Source: Cyrtodaria siliqua (Eukaryota; Mollusca; Bivalvia; Adapedonta; Hiatellidae). From it: 64,000 bases of DNA. Location of the stretch: NCBI GenBank assembly GCA_037043455.1, contig JAWPHD010001424.1, positions 248,001-312,000 of the forward strand, in the 5' to 3' direction. Below are positions 11,298 to 21,834 of the stretch, piece by piece (the first letter of the stretch is position 1; each line of letters starts with the position of its first letter). Position numbers and translations under genes: made by a program. The notes under the pieces were generated by a model. The model was not told the DNA's origin. It saw only the letters and a program-made list of their open reading frames with translations, and ran no database searches.

Positions 11298-11969
11298 GAA
11301 AAAAGTCTGTACAATATGGTGGAATCTAAACCCGACAAATTGCTATTGTTTGGGGCGGTTGTTTAAGCCAAAGGTTTTTCATCAGTACCATGAGCAATTT
11401 TAACAAAATGTAAAAACATTATATATAATTCGAACTGGCATTTTTAGTATTGGTCATTCAAAATACCTCAGTTTCGAAATTCGGTTGAGAAATGAATATT
11501 TTACAGCCAACATGATTTTAAATGAGGCTTTTCCTCCGTAAATTCCTATCAATGTGTAGCTGTCGTATTGCTGAGACAGAAGAAAATTATTAAGAAATCT
11601 CAAATATAAGTTAGCCTCAATATTTGGATAAAAGGTCCAATAACTTTTGGCTGAAACAAGCACCGCGACCAATAGCCAACCCCCACACCCCACCCCTTAC
11701 TACCCACCATTACACAGAATTGGTGATTAAAACATACAACATAGGGTACAAATACTTTTTGAACTCGAACCATCCCGCACCCACACGCCAGTCAAAGTAT
11801 TGGGGGGAGCTTGGGAAGGAGGCTGTTCCTACCCTGGTCGTTTACATCTTGAGGCCTAACCATCTTAAAATTAGTCACGCTAGACCAGGTGTTGTTCTAA
11901 ATAGTTATATTTAGTTAGCTACTGGTTTGAAAAAAACAACTTTTCAGGAGGGACCATAATGTTACTGTG
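11298..11969. other. no feature recognised
   Basis: Overlapping short frames on both strands (11454-11914), none with a recognisable domain. Confidence 0.4.
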
Positions 11970-12320
11970 CATGTGGCGGTAGCCGACTGGTTTGCATACT
12001 TGCATCTGGATACAGGTCTGGGGTTCGCCTCCCGGTGGGTTCACGCCTCGGGAATTGAAAATACACTTCCTTAGATCTATAACTTATTCGTGCAATATAT
12101 GTAAAGGTACTCTGAACGTATGAAATTCTTCCTACGGATGTTGGTCGCTTGTGCAGGGAGAGACATACCATACAGTCACGTTAAAGATCTCGCTGAATTT
12201 CTGTGTTAATCACACACAAAAGCCTGCAGGCAAACCCATCCTCAGAAACGAAACTGCCGTGATAATCAAACTTATGTGTACACTAATATTGGCATAAAGA
12301 AAGAAAGTTGGATCTGTAAT
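11970..12320 (+). mobile_element. tRNA-derived SINE (T3)
   Basis: GGCGGTAGCCGACTGGTTTG fits an A-box region and GGGGTTCGCCTCCC a B box about 45 bp downstream. The body runs to a GAAAGAAAG-type tail near 12305-12312. No functional tRNA fold. Ends are estimated. Confidence 0.65.
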
Positions 12321-12559
12321 AGTACATTAGCTCACTAATTGTTTACTAACAGACCATATCGTCCCATCAACGCAATAACTCCGTAAGTGCACTTTGGTAA
12401 ATTGTTCAGGAGGGACAATAAACTGTTTTTTTCCTTAACAATGGTACATATAAAGACACTGCCTTAGATTTAAGTGTAATATACCTTTACTGTGGTCACT
12501 TTTTTATGATATTTAAATTAAAACTATTTTTAAATGAGTTAATGACAATAATTAAATCA

Positions 12560-12660
12560 TAGTGACTTTGTGCGCTGCAAAGTTCAACGCAAAACAACTC
12601 CGTAAGTGCGGAGTTGTTGCACTGAAAAAAGTCAACGCAACAACTGCACTTTGCCAAGTT
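12560..12660. repeat. left subterminal inverted motifs
   Basis: Contains CAACTCCGTAAGTGCGGAGT then TGTTGCACTG, a hairpin, repeated on the right side at 15935-16060. Such subterminal repeats are commonly transposase-binding sites (family knowledge; not shown here). Confidence 0.65.
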
Positions 12661-13636
12661 TAATAGTCTTAAATGCTGTTTGTGAATAATTGTGCTGGTT
12701 ATTATTATTAATACCTAACTTGCATTTGTAGTTGCTTATGATTTACGTCTATATAGCTTAACATATAAATAGTTCAGCCATAAAATTAAAAAAATTGGAT
12801 TCAGACCTAAAATTTATGGCCATGTCGTAAAAAATGCTAAAAAAAACACAGATTATTTCATGGCTGTCTATACTGTAAGGGTAGTACAAACAAAACTGAT
12901 TCATGGCTTTTTCCAGGTATTTTAGGAAAAAGGACCCTTGTAAATGTGGGTAATTTCTGCCGTAAAAATGACCAAATTGGGATTCTTTTCTTCGATAAAA
13001 TGGCCAATTGAGAATTATTTATGTCAACATCTTGTATTAAGTTGCGATAAGGTAATAGCCTAATAGGTACAATTAGGAACACTATTACATCAATAACATA
13101 CTACTTATATTGATTAGTATGTAACATAAGGGATGTATCAGTACATTACATGTAAAAAATACAGTATTTTGCATTAGGAACAGGTCCTAGAAAATCCCTG
13201 TGAATCCACGTTATTGCAAGATATTTTACTATGCCATGTAACTTGATAATCAGATATTGGCAATTATAACATCTAAAGGGTCGGGTCAGTAATGAATTAT
13301 CATTTTAACTCCTTATTATACATGTAATTTTTACATTCAGTTGATACTTTCTGAAAGGAAAAAACGTCCAATTTCAAGAAAACTTCAATTTTACTACATA
13401 ACTACTGCCCACATTGAATTTGCAATGCACTACCAGCGTTTAAAATTGTATAAACGCTGAGAATTTGTACATCAGTTCTTACTTAAGCAATATTTCAGAA
13501 GGATTAGTATTGGCATTGCAATCACTTCACTCACAGAAGCATTTTCTTTTCTTCTAGAAAATGTCTTCACATTTCACTCAAGAAAGTTTTCTATAAGGTT
13601 AATCTGACCCAGTTTAGCATATTTATATGATTTTAA
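12661..13636. other. interior of the large element, nothing coding
   Basis: AT-rich. The 74-codon minus frame at 12858-13082 shows no domain. Confidence 0.45.
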
Positions 13637-14048
13637 CCCCGTGTGGTTCTCGGGGGCCCCGTTTGGTTACGGGGAAAAGAATAGGGCCACTGCAGATCCC
13701 TTTTGAGGAGAAGGCAGAGGGGTAGAACCCTCCCGAATTCATGTTCATTTTATCATTTTCTGTTCATGCTCATTAAAGGTCTTCATCATGACCCCTGCAT
13801 TGTTTCAGGTGCAATCTCGCTCATATCACTAGAGCAGTGGCAGAAAAACAATAATGTGGCTCCAGCGTAAATGGAGTGTCTACAATAGAATTTGCAGCAA
13901 CTCTGCAGTTCAGGGTGAGAAGGTTCTTAGGCCCGTTCTCCATATTTTATCTCGATGTACATGGAGAATGAGCCTGGCATGTTCTTCCTGTTAGGCGCCA
14001 CATAACCTTTCATGTGTTGATGCGCCTTAAAACCTCAATTCAATTCAA
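13637..14048 (+). mobile_element. SINE with 14-bp target-site duplication, nested
   Basis: About 412 bp starting CCCCGTGTGGTTCTCGGGGG and ending in a (CAATT)n tail, CTCAATTCAATTCAATT. Flanked by identical TTATATGATTTTAA at 13623-13636 and 14049-14062, as left by target-primed reverse transcription. The 3' end (GATGCGCCTTAAAACC then CAATT repeats) resembles that of the SINE at 38143-38456, suggesting the same LINE partner. The 5' head is not obviously tRNA-like. Confidence 0.8.
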
Positions 14049-14100
14049 TTATATGATTTTAAAGTATGGCACTCATTACAGCTTGTACAAACTGATAAGT

Positions 14101-14198
14101 AATAGAGTATGGTTTCATTGAGTTGGTTAATTTACACATCGAGATGTGTTTAAATTAACCAATTAAATTAACCAATGAGATGAAACCATACGCTATTT
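14101..14198. mobile_element. palindromic foldback MITE
   Basis: Arms AATAGAGTATGGTTTCAT and, inverted, AAATAGCGTATGGTTTCAT with repeated GGTTAATTTA inside, so nearly the whole 98 bp can fold. Confidence 0.7.
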
Positions 14199-14323
14199 GT
14201 TTTGTAGCATGTCCATTTCAGCTCCCTGCCACACTCTAACTTCCAATAACTGGTAGTTGTAGTACACCATTTATTCTGACAGGTGTTATTTTCAATTGAA
14301 CGATTTACACCTGTGCTATTACA

Positions 14324-14385
14324 AAGAGAATTTTCAGTGACCATGCTACAAGCATCATTGTATCATGGTCACTGAAAATTCTCTT
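14324..14385. other. perfect 22-bp-arm hairpin
   Basis: Arms 14324-14345 and 14364-14385 are perfectly complementary, with an 18-base loop. Size is in the range of a short-hairpin precursor, but a foldback element remnant is the simpler reading. Confidence 0.85.
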
Positions 14386-15319
14386 ATTTGAACCACTCTT
14401 GATGTCTTCCTGGGTAGAACCAACTGGTACTAAGCAAATGCAGATAAAGTGTCTTGCTAAGGGCTTTATTTTGGTAGCAGCCATTGCTTCCAAAAGCATA
14501 TAAACACCTCACAGGATTCCCTTTTTGCAATTATTTCATTCCAAATATATTAAAAGCCATCACCTGACCCCATAGAGTAAATGATAAAGTTGCTTAACTT
14601 GGGCGCGGAGTATAAACTTGATGCATAGCATCATGGGGTAGACACAACACTTGTTGCAGGTCAAAACAAATACTGATATGACTTGTCTTAATGTCTGAGT
14701 AATTGTTTATCAATAATAAATAATTTGACCTCAGTTCTTAAGTAGATTTTCACAATCAAGCATAGTCCTCACCATCACCTGTACAAAGTTTGATGCCACT
14801 AAACCAATTTAAATTACAATTTGTTTGTAACAGTATTAATTATATTACACAGAAACAATAAACACATGCACATTTCTTTTCTATGAGATTGGATAGCATA
14901 CAGTAGTTCTTTTCTATGAAGTAGATATTAAAAAACACTGGTAATTATTTTCTGTTATCATACCTACTTCAAGTAAAACTGTTAAATTCCCATAAACGGA
15001 CTTTGAAACTTTTCCCCCTATTACCCGCTACACCATTATACGCACACAAATGAATCAAAAAGTCTTAAGCGCAAAGTTGAACATGCTGAAATACATAGAC
15101 GGACCATGAAACACTTTCACTATTGCCCTCTAAATACACTGTTACATGCACACAAATGATGAGCGCTCGTTTAGAAAAACTCAATGGAAACATATACAAT
15201 TATAATCTTTGCTTTTACTGTTGATTAAAGTGTAAAAACAATCTTTGTAATGTTTATTTTAAAAGAATATTCAGCAGAACCAATTTTTTTTCAAATTTAT
15301 TTTTCAGTATAATAAAATA
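14386..15319. other. interior of the large element, nothing coding
   Basis: AT-rich sequence without repeats or frames of note. Confidence 0.4.
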
Positions 15320-15445
15320 AATATTACATTCCTGTGAGATTGAGTGAATATTTTCAACCTTCAGAAAGAAATAGTCTACATCGGCTCCACCTTGGTTGAC
15401 GTTATTTTTCTCAGGTAATATTCACCCTCACAGGAATGTAATATT
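15320..15445. mobile_element. foldback element with about 30-bp arms
   Basis: AATATTACATTCCTGTGAG at the left recurs inverted at the right, followed on both sides by a GTGAATATT word. 126 bp in total. Confidence 0.75.
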
Positions 15446-15934
15446 ATGGATAGCATTGACATAATAAAACAGGTATAATTATTTCTATTAGGATAGAATA
15501 TTAAATAGGGAATTATATTCTATTATTCAATAAGGATAAAACCAATATCTAGTATAGTATTCTATTAGGAAAGATAAAACACGGGCAATCATATTTATAT
15601 TGATAAAAACAAAATGACAAATATTTTTGTCAATTTCTAATTAACAGTTTGGTTGTAAAGATGTACATTGCTCAAATATATCTTAAAAATCACACTAAAA
15701 TTTCACACTAAAATTTAGTATTTTTTCTTCTTAATCTATGGTTTTAGAGCTCAATATCAACCTGTGTTCACCAGTGATTTAAGTTTTATTTTGGGGGAAA
15801 ATTGTAAACGTTTCCTTTTTTGTATGAATAATATATATTTTATAAGCTAAATAATCATTTAAAAAAATTATGACATCATATTAATTTAGTGACATCACTG
15901 TCTTGTCATAAGTCATGATACTCAGATTAATTGA

Positions 15935-16060
15935 ATGCAATAACTCAGTAAGTGCATTTACAGAGTTATTGTTAGTGCACTTACAGAGTTTTTGCATTGA
16001 AATATTCAATGCAACAACTCCGTAAGAGCACTTATTGAGTTGTTGCATTGAACTTTTTCA
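15935..16060. repeat. right subterminal inverted motifs
   Basis: Words CAATAACTCAGTAAGTGCA, CTTACAGAGT, CAACTCCGTAAGAGCACTTA and GAGTTGTTGCATTGAA form overlapping hairpins mirroring 12560-12660. Confidence 0.7.
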
Positions 16061-16281
16061 TGACTGTAGATAGTGAGTTATGCATCTAATGAAATAAAAT
16101 CCCGAAAAGTGCCAAATCAACTCTAATCTTTTGATAGAACATGTATCTCAATGTGAGAGACCCATTTATGCAAAAAAGTGATTTTCTGAAAACATGTCGC
16201 TTAAGGAGTTATTGCGTTGATGGGACGATATGTCATAATGTGTGCTGACATAGAATGATGACGTAAGTCAATGACGCCTTG

Positions 16282-16467
16282 TCATTTTATTATAATTTCC
16301 GTAACATTGCCGGAAATTGCCAAGGCTGTTCGGTTTTGACACGACCAACCTCGTCGATTTCCGCCAATCGCTATCAATAGTGGATGATCCGAACTCGTAA
16401 ATCTGCGTAGAGTTCCGATTGCATTTACGGGTTTACGGAAAAACATGATGGCGATAATGATAAACAA
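16282..16467 (-). CDS. possible short exon or chance frame, unknown
   Basis: A 61-codon minus-strand frame in a patch richer in CpG and GC than its surroundings, just outside the large element's right end. The second ATG sits in a purine-rich GCCATCATG context and is followed by a basic, Ser/Thr-containing stretch (FFRKPVNAIGTLRRF), which could be a targeting leader. A GAG|GTTGGT donor-like site occurs in the frame. No domain is recognised and chance is the likeliest explanation. Confidence 0.12.
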   Translation of the reverse strand: MFIIIAIMFFRKPVNAIGTLRRFTSSDHPLLIAIGGNRRGWSCQNRTALAISGNVTEIIIK

Positions 16468-16923
16468 TTAAATATGTTTTCATATTTTTTGTCGGTGTGT
16501 ATTTCGACCTGCGTTTTAAATTCCATTTCTCTACATCTAACTGTCGTTATATTTCTTTTGTAATCGCATTTATAGTTTTTTTCGTCAACCTATTGGATTC
16601 ATATATTTGCTTGATTATTTCATGTCATACCATAGGAGCTCGCTGTGCGCGCTATTATTATTTTTTCACCGTACCCCTAGTTCACGTTGGAATCGATTTC
16701 TTAAACATACACCATGTTTATAGTTGTGTTAACGACTTGTTTGCTGTATAATGCAGGCAGCAGTTAACGTTAGGTGCTGGAACTATCGTATCTGTAATAT
16801 TATCTGCAAAATCAATCTAAACTGCGAGCAGCTTAAATTTTTGTAAAATTGGTTATAAATAACTATCCTACGTAGTTTTGTTAGTTAAATGTTAAATAGA
16901 TGCAAGCGCATTTGTTTTATGTA
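16468..16923. other. no feature recognised
   Basis: AT-rich sequence. The hydrophobic 84-codon frame at 16497-16751 is rich in Phe, Ile, Val and Tyr, as expected of AT-rich chance translation. Confidence 0.4.
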
Positions 16924-17012
16924 TTTGTGTTTGTGTGTGTGTTGTGGGGTGTGTGTGTGGGGGGGGGGGGCGTGGGGAGTCGTTGGGGGTAGTGTGGGGT
17001 GTTGGTGGGAAG
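16924..17012. repeat. GT/G-rich tract with G-quadruplex potential
   Basis: TGTGTGTG words, a run of about 12 G at 16959-16970, and further GGGG runs on the plus strand. Confidence 0.85.
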
Positions 17013-17139
17013 GGCTCGAGGGGAATTACCATTACCGGGAAGATAACTTCTGATCACTTCTGAACATCCCTGACAAAAAATATTTTGTTCGCTCTAGTTG
17101 GAATGTGGCCTTTCGGCAACCCATTTTCACGGTCATTTT

Positions 17140-17190
17140 ATTTGTGGGTGAGGGTGATTGGGGGTGTGGGTGGAGGGGGAAGGGTGAGGT
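17140..17190. repeat. second G-rich tract
   Basis: Six or more GGG/GGGG runs within about 50 bases on the plus strand, another G-quadruplex candidate. Overlapping 65-68-codon frames (17085-17311) are its translation. Confidence 0.75.
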
Positions 17191-17715
17191 TTGCAAAACA
17201 TACTCTGTTGCTTCACCACACGCACACTATACCCATATATTTAAACCCTGCAATTTTATTTATCAAATTTTCCTATGGCTAGTTTTTGTGACATCAGTTA
17301 TATCATTTTAGTTCCAACACAGAGGCAACACAATAACACTTTAATAATGCAAGTTCAGCCATTAGAGTCCAAGTCACATGCCACAATTTACTCCTGCAAG
17401 TATTTTTGCATACGGGCTATATATAAACACATGTCAGTAAAATTATAGTTACTCTGTGTTCACATGATTCCTGTAATTTGACATTTACACACGGCATATT
17501 CATCACGGAGATCCGTTTCAGCAGCAGCTATGTATAAACTACTAATTTCAACTAGAAGTGTGTTCCACGGGACATTGAGTCGCCTGCCATGTGCTTATTT
17601 CAGTAAATTCAATCTTAATATAAAGAAAGGGGTGCACTCTTTTATAGATTATGGAGCAGAATTTTCTTTAAATTGTAATCACCTTTGCATCACCGCATGA
17701 GGTTAGGCATATATT
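17191..17715. other. no feature recognised
   Basis: AT-rich, no repeat or frame of note. Confidence 0.4.
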
Positions 17716-17784
17716 TAACAGATAATGTATGGTGCTGAGGTCCATAAACTTCATATGGACCGAAGCACCATACATTATTTGTTA
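17716..17784. mobile_element. foldback with about 30-bp arms
   Basis: TAACAGATAATGTATGGTGC then GAGGTCCATA pairs with the inverted copy ending ATTATTTGTTA. Loop of a few bases. Likely a small palindromic MITE. Confidence 0.75.
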
Positions 17785-17877
17785 TATTATACCGTATCTG
17801 ACCAACAAATTAAATCAATACGTTTTATGATTTATTTTGACATCGTTTTTTTCACACGTCCGTTAATATAGCTATCG

Positions 17878-17893
17878 GACCGGGCGCCCGGTC
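17878..17893. other. perfect GC-rich palindrome GACCGGGCGCCCGGTC
   Basis: 16-bp perfect dyad in otherwise AT-rich DNA. GACCGG recurs nearby as TGGACCGGATGACGTCAC (17911-17928), which also contains a CRE-like TGACGTCA. Confidence 0.85.
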
Positions 17894-18064
17894 AATATGC
17901 AACTTTATGGACCGGATGACGTCACATTAAACAAAGAGTGGAATATGCAAATGAGGTATAATATACATATATACATTTACTCATGTTAATTTACCCCTGG
18001 AAATATGTTTACGTGACAGGTATACGGAATAGCCGTGTGACGACCGCAGAAAATAAATCCAATC

Positions 18065-18208
18065 AATAAATATTGTTATCTTTCCATCCCACATGGATTG
18101 AATAAATATTGTTATCTTTCCATCCCACATGGATTGAATAAATATTGTTATCTTTCCATCCCACATGGATTGAATAAATATTGTTATCTTTTCATCCCAC
18201 ATGGATTG
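18065..18208. repeat. 36-bp minisatellite, four copies
   Basis: AATAAATATTGTTATCTTTC then CATCCCACATGGATTG begins at 18065, 18101, 18137 and 18173. As 36 is a multiple of 3, the minus frame reads a 12-residue repeat (KITIFIQSMWDG). Regarded as non-coding. Confidence 0.97.
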
Positions 18209-18472
18209 TATGACCCTGTCCTGTTTCTGGGGATGACAACAGGGTAAGCGTGAGGTTTGGTGCAGCCTAGAACCTGGTTAAACCCACACCGGTTTTTTTT
18301 GCCACTGACAATTTCAAGGCAGAAGCCATATTGTCAACCCTTGTGTGTTTGAGATGTCTTATCTTGCCTTTTATTCATCTTTGTATATTGTTGTTCTTTG
18401 TTTCTTTCTTTCTTTGTTGTTGACTGTCGTCCTTGAATGCTACTTTTCCTGCTTCCGATTTTTATATTTACT
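18209..18472 (+). mobile_element. family A retroposon copy, 5' truncated
   Basis: Starts at CCTGTCCTGTTTCTGGGGAT, carries GCAGCCTAGAACCTGGTTAA, the core as CACTGACAATTTCAAGGCAG, a CTTTGTTTCTTTCTTTC stretch and the 3' end CCTGCTTCCGATTTTTATAT. It abuts the 36-bp minisatellite. Confidence 0.75.
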
Positions 18473-19297
18473 TTTACCGTAAATGTCTGCATGTGAATGG
18501 GTCTTTCGAAATTCGAAATTCTGAATAATAACTAGTTTAGCTTCATGCATACGTACGCGAATGCATTTGTAATTGATGTTGATATTGTATTTGATCACAT
18601 AATTGACTACGTTAGCCGTTTCGAACACCCATTTCACACTATATTGTACTACAGTGTATGTGCACATGTGTAATACAACCACGAACGATTTTATTTGCTT
18701 GGCACCAAACACATTTGAAAATCTGTAATGTTATTCAGGTTTTGTTATTTTTTTTATTTTGTTAACTGAAACTTTTTTTTCCGTGAACTCATCGGAAACT
18801 TTACCAACAGCTCATAATAAATAATTACCGTTATGCAAATAGACTTTTAATGGTTTAAAAGGTCGGCGTGAAATTCCCTTTTCTAAAGAGATATATCACG
18901 ACCTCTTTTATATTCTCAACGTTGTTTGTTACATTTGGACGTCACATGAAGTTTTGGAGCCAAGGGACAAGCTTTTGTTGACGTCACATGACGGTTAAGC
19001 GCTTAAGTTTGCCTAACGTTGTCTAAGTTTTACCAGTGTGTCATTCGTAATTATTTTTTTACACAGTCCACATTTTACACAAAAGACTCGCTAAAACAAA
19101 AATAATTCATAACTCTTATATGAAATGGGAACTCGTTTAATATCCTATATTCACTTGAAAGTCCGTAACAATTTTAAAAGTTATCAAACATGAACAAACA
19201 TAATTTAGAAATATAATTTTATGTATATTTCGTTTATTTACTTTAGAAATACAATTTCCTACACCTGGCTACAAGTATAGGATAGACTCATGCTCTA
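18473..19297. other. no feature recognised
   Basis: AT-rich. The 90-codon minus frame at 18440-18712 has no recognisable domain and overlaps the family A end. Confidence 0.4.
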
Positions 19298-19393
19298 TTG
19301 TATTTGTACCACAATAACTAACATATGCTGTGTATATCCTCGGGTATTACACGATGCATAGTGTGTATTTAGGCTATTGTGGTATAAATACAA
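19298..19393. other. inverted repeat, 19-bp arms
   Basis: TTGTATTTGTACCACAATA at 19298-19316 pairs with 19375-19393, 18 of 19 positions, with a 58-base loop. Confidence 0.75.
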
Positions 19394-19489
19394 GTAGTTG
19401 CACTTAACATCTATCAGAACATGTGTCAATCACAAATCGTAGTCAGCCATAAACATGCATTCAAACCAAACAACTAATAAATAACCACA

Positions 19490-19577
19490 CACATAAAAGC
19501 GTAGACAAATGGGGTACCGCCTTGGAACGGTTATTGGTAAAACGGTCCGTTTAATCTAGGTTCTGCATCAAACCTCA
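19490..19577 (-). mobile_element. family A core fragment
   Basis: GGTACCGCCTTGGAACGGTT, then AAAACGGTCCGTTTAATC, TAGGTTCTGCATCAAACCTC: the family A core and the adjoining block on the minus strand. Broken by the following minisatellite. Confidence 0.7.
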
Positions 19578-19578
19578 A

Positions 19579-19672
19579 ATTGGCTTGTATTGTACTCAAT
19601 ATTGGCTTGTATTGTACTTGTACTCAATATTGGCTTGTATTGTACTCAATATTGGCTTGTATTGTACTCAAT
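19579..19672. repeat. 22-bp minisatellite, four units
   Basis: ATTGGCTTGTATTGTACTCA then AT. The second unit carries a 6-bp insertion. Confidence 0.95.
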
Positions 19673-19815
19673 AACTACTGAAAAGGGGATCCCTTGGAAG
19701 CAACAAACACAAACTAGAGAAAAAAGCAGCACGCTTAAGCGGTAGGCTACTTTAAAGCCACAAAGAATGGGCTTGATGATCCCGACATACCAGTAACTAA
19801 TAACACTACTGATGT
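19673..19815 (-). mobile_element. family B copy lacking the two-hairpin module
   Basis: Minus-strand family B: TACTGAAAAGGGGATCCCTT, GGAAGCAACAAACACAAAC, AGCAGCA, then directly GCTTAAGCGGTA and the AAAGCCACAAAGAATGGGCT block. Other copies have about 70 bp with two hairpins between AGCAGCA and CTTAAGCGGTA. Here it is cleanly missing. Confidence 0.7.
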
Positions 19816-19939
19816 TTACAACCTATGTTTTGTCAATTTACTCTACACAGCAAAACATGTGCGATAAGAGAAAAAGAGATTGATCCGTAACATTTATATC
19901 TTCTTGACAATATATAGTAGAACATGTTTGTAAAAGTGG

Positions 19940-20008
19940 TAGGAATACAAACGGAACCGGAAATGTAGCATTCACAGACCCCAGTCAACCGAAAACAAAC
20001 ATTTGATT
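19940..20008 (-). mobile_element. family A 3' fragment
   Basis: AACCGGAAATGTAGCATTCA then CAGACCCCAGTCAACC matches the 3' end of family A on the minus strand. Confidence 0.6.
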
Positions 20009-20461
20009 TCCAATTAAATGTTATTATCCAATTAAGAGCTGATTTGTGTCAGTTAATTTTGTTTAAAGTAACATCTTGTTAAATGATCCCCACGCTTAAA
20101 GAAAAAAGCGTTAGGGATATTGTTAACGACTTTGTTTGTCCATCCGTCGGCCTATCCGTCCATCAGCTCGGACGTCCACGCCAACATTTCAGGTTTATCG
20201 GGTATTTTATTTGTCCAGACAAGGCTTAGGAGGTATTTTGGGTTCATGAGGTTAAGCCCCTAAACATCTGGAAAACTGCATCCATCAAATGTTGAGCCTA
20301 AATATACCAATATTAATTTACTCCATAATCCGTGGATTACATCCAATCATTTTGGTCTAGAGGGAGATTACAGGGGTAGACGTTCATCACGATATCGTTT
20401 CCGAGCTCTAATAAGCACCTACGTTTGGACATTGTAAGCTCAAAATATGTATTTCCGGCAC
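20009..20461. other. no feature recognised
   Basis: No recognisable element. A CCATCCGTCGGCCTATCCGT stretch at 20140-20160 is a weak CCGTC-type simple repeat. Confidence 0.4.
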
Positions 20462-20535
20462 CTGTCTGTCTGTCTGTTTGCCTGCCTGCTTGCAAGCCTG
20501 TCTGTCTGGCTGTCTATCCGTCCGTCCGTTCATTA
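20462..20535. repeat. CTGT/CCGT tetranucleotide microsatellite
   Basis: CTGTCTGTCTGT grading into CCTGCCTG and TCCGTCCG words. Confidence 0.9.
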
Positions 20536-20559
20536 TAATTTCTCTTCCTTACCCAGTGA

Positions 20560-20995
20560 AAGGAATTTCAACCAAACATAGTGTAATGTAAAGCCTTTCC
20601 CACGTGCTAACGGCGAGCAAGAACAACATTATTTTTGGATCCGCAGGGATCCTCGTGGGGGAGGTGGTGTTTAAACGGTGAAATATACTAAAAACTAAAT
20701 TTCATCGTCATTTTTCTATATTTGTGCTCACAATTTGCTACATATACTCGTCTATGAAAGATAAGCAACATACCGAACGATTTTATTATTTCAACCTCGG
20801 GCGTCTGCCCAGGGGTTGGTGGGGTGAGAGTAATTTAAGGTAATTAATTGTTTTTAATGCTGTCTCACATGAAACGTTAAGTGGATGGAATTACACTGCA
20901 TACATTTGGTATATATGACATATATAATCGTACATAAAAGATAAACAACGTATCAGACGTAATGTAATGTACTGATGTTGTATTTAACAGTACAT
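20560..20995. repeat. diverged direct repeat
   Basis: CATATACTCGTCTATGAAAG then ATAAGCAACATACCG (20739-20779) and CATATATAATCGTACATAAA then AGATAAACAACGTATCAG (about 20918-20957) are related units about 180 bp apart, each followed by AT-rich sequence. A dispersed repeat of unknown class. Confidence 0.5.
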
Positions 20996-21834
20996 TTTGT
21001 TCCAGGATTACCGGTGGGACACTGAGTTGGGTTCAAAAGTCCAAATACACACATACTCTAAATTAAATGTATTGATTTACGCCTTGTGCATACAGAAACA
21101 CATACATATAATTCATAAGGCAGGATTCGCAATGCAAAAACGAAAAGAATTTCGAAAACGGTTTCAAATGTACTTGTTTAGTTTATGTCATATAAATTAT
21201 ATTCAAAGCAGGTTTGGTTTAAAAACGATTTTATCTCTCCAAATGCACACGCGTGTGCGAGTCTTTATTTGTTATTCAATACTAACTATGGATGTCTGAG
21301 CTTGTTTATAATGTCGTGATCGTGATTTTAACACAATTATAACTCCTACACGGATAATGTGCACGCATTACCTCTCTCATAGAAGCACTATTTTCCAATA
21401 AAAAAGTGGAAGTTGTGGTGGTATAATTGGCTTGCCCTCAAATACACTTGCCCTCAAATACATTAATTATAGAAAATGTTCTTCATCCAAGTACGGACTC
21501 GTTAGTTTTTTTTAGCCCTGCTTGACTGCTATAATTTGTGTAGCTTCTGCGGCAATTAATATTGTAACGTATCATTAATATTGTAAAGTATCATTTCCCC
21601 GGTGGCACATCGTTCATGTGACAATTTCTAATGGCTGAAGTATCATTCCGGTCGGGGTTTCTGTAACGGTAATTATATTGCTACAGTAAACATCTTTCTT
21701 ACCATTGTAAGTGCTTTTAACACATCTAGTAAAACCATTGTAAATTATTAAACAGTACAAGTAGAATATAATTTAGCTCGAATGTCATTTCTTAACAGCA
21801 ACAATAATACGAATAAGGGGAACTAAATGTAGGT
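20996..21834. other. no feature recognised
   Basis: The 100-codon plus frame at 20997-21299 has no recognisable domain. CCCTCAAATACACTTG is duplicated at 21434-21465. Confidence 0.4.

Larger units (their letters stand above)
12355..16232. mobile_element. 3.9-kb terminal-inverted-repeat element without transposase
   Basis: The left end CATATCGTCCCATCAACGCA then ATAACTCCGTAAG recurs inverted at 16200-16232 with only slight change (CTTAAG for CGTAAG). Subterminal blocks at 12560-12660 and 15935-16060 repeat the words CAACTCCGTAAG and GAGTTGTTGCA in both orientations. The interior is AT-rich and gene-less and holds a nested SINE (13637-14048) and three foldbacks. No transposase frame remains, so it is non-autonomous or decayed. 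Target-site duplication unresolved; TA is possible. Confidence 0.7.
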
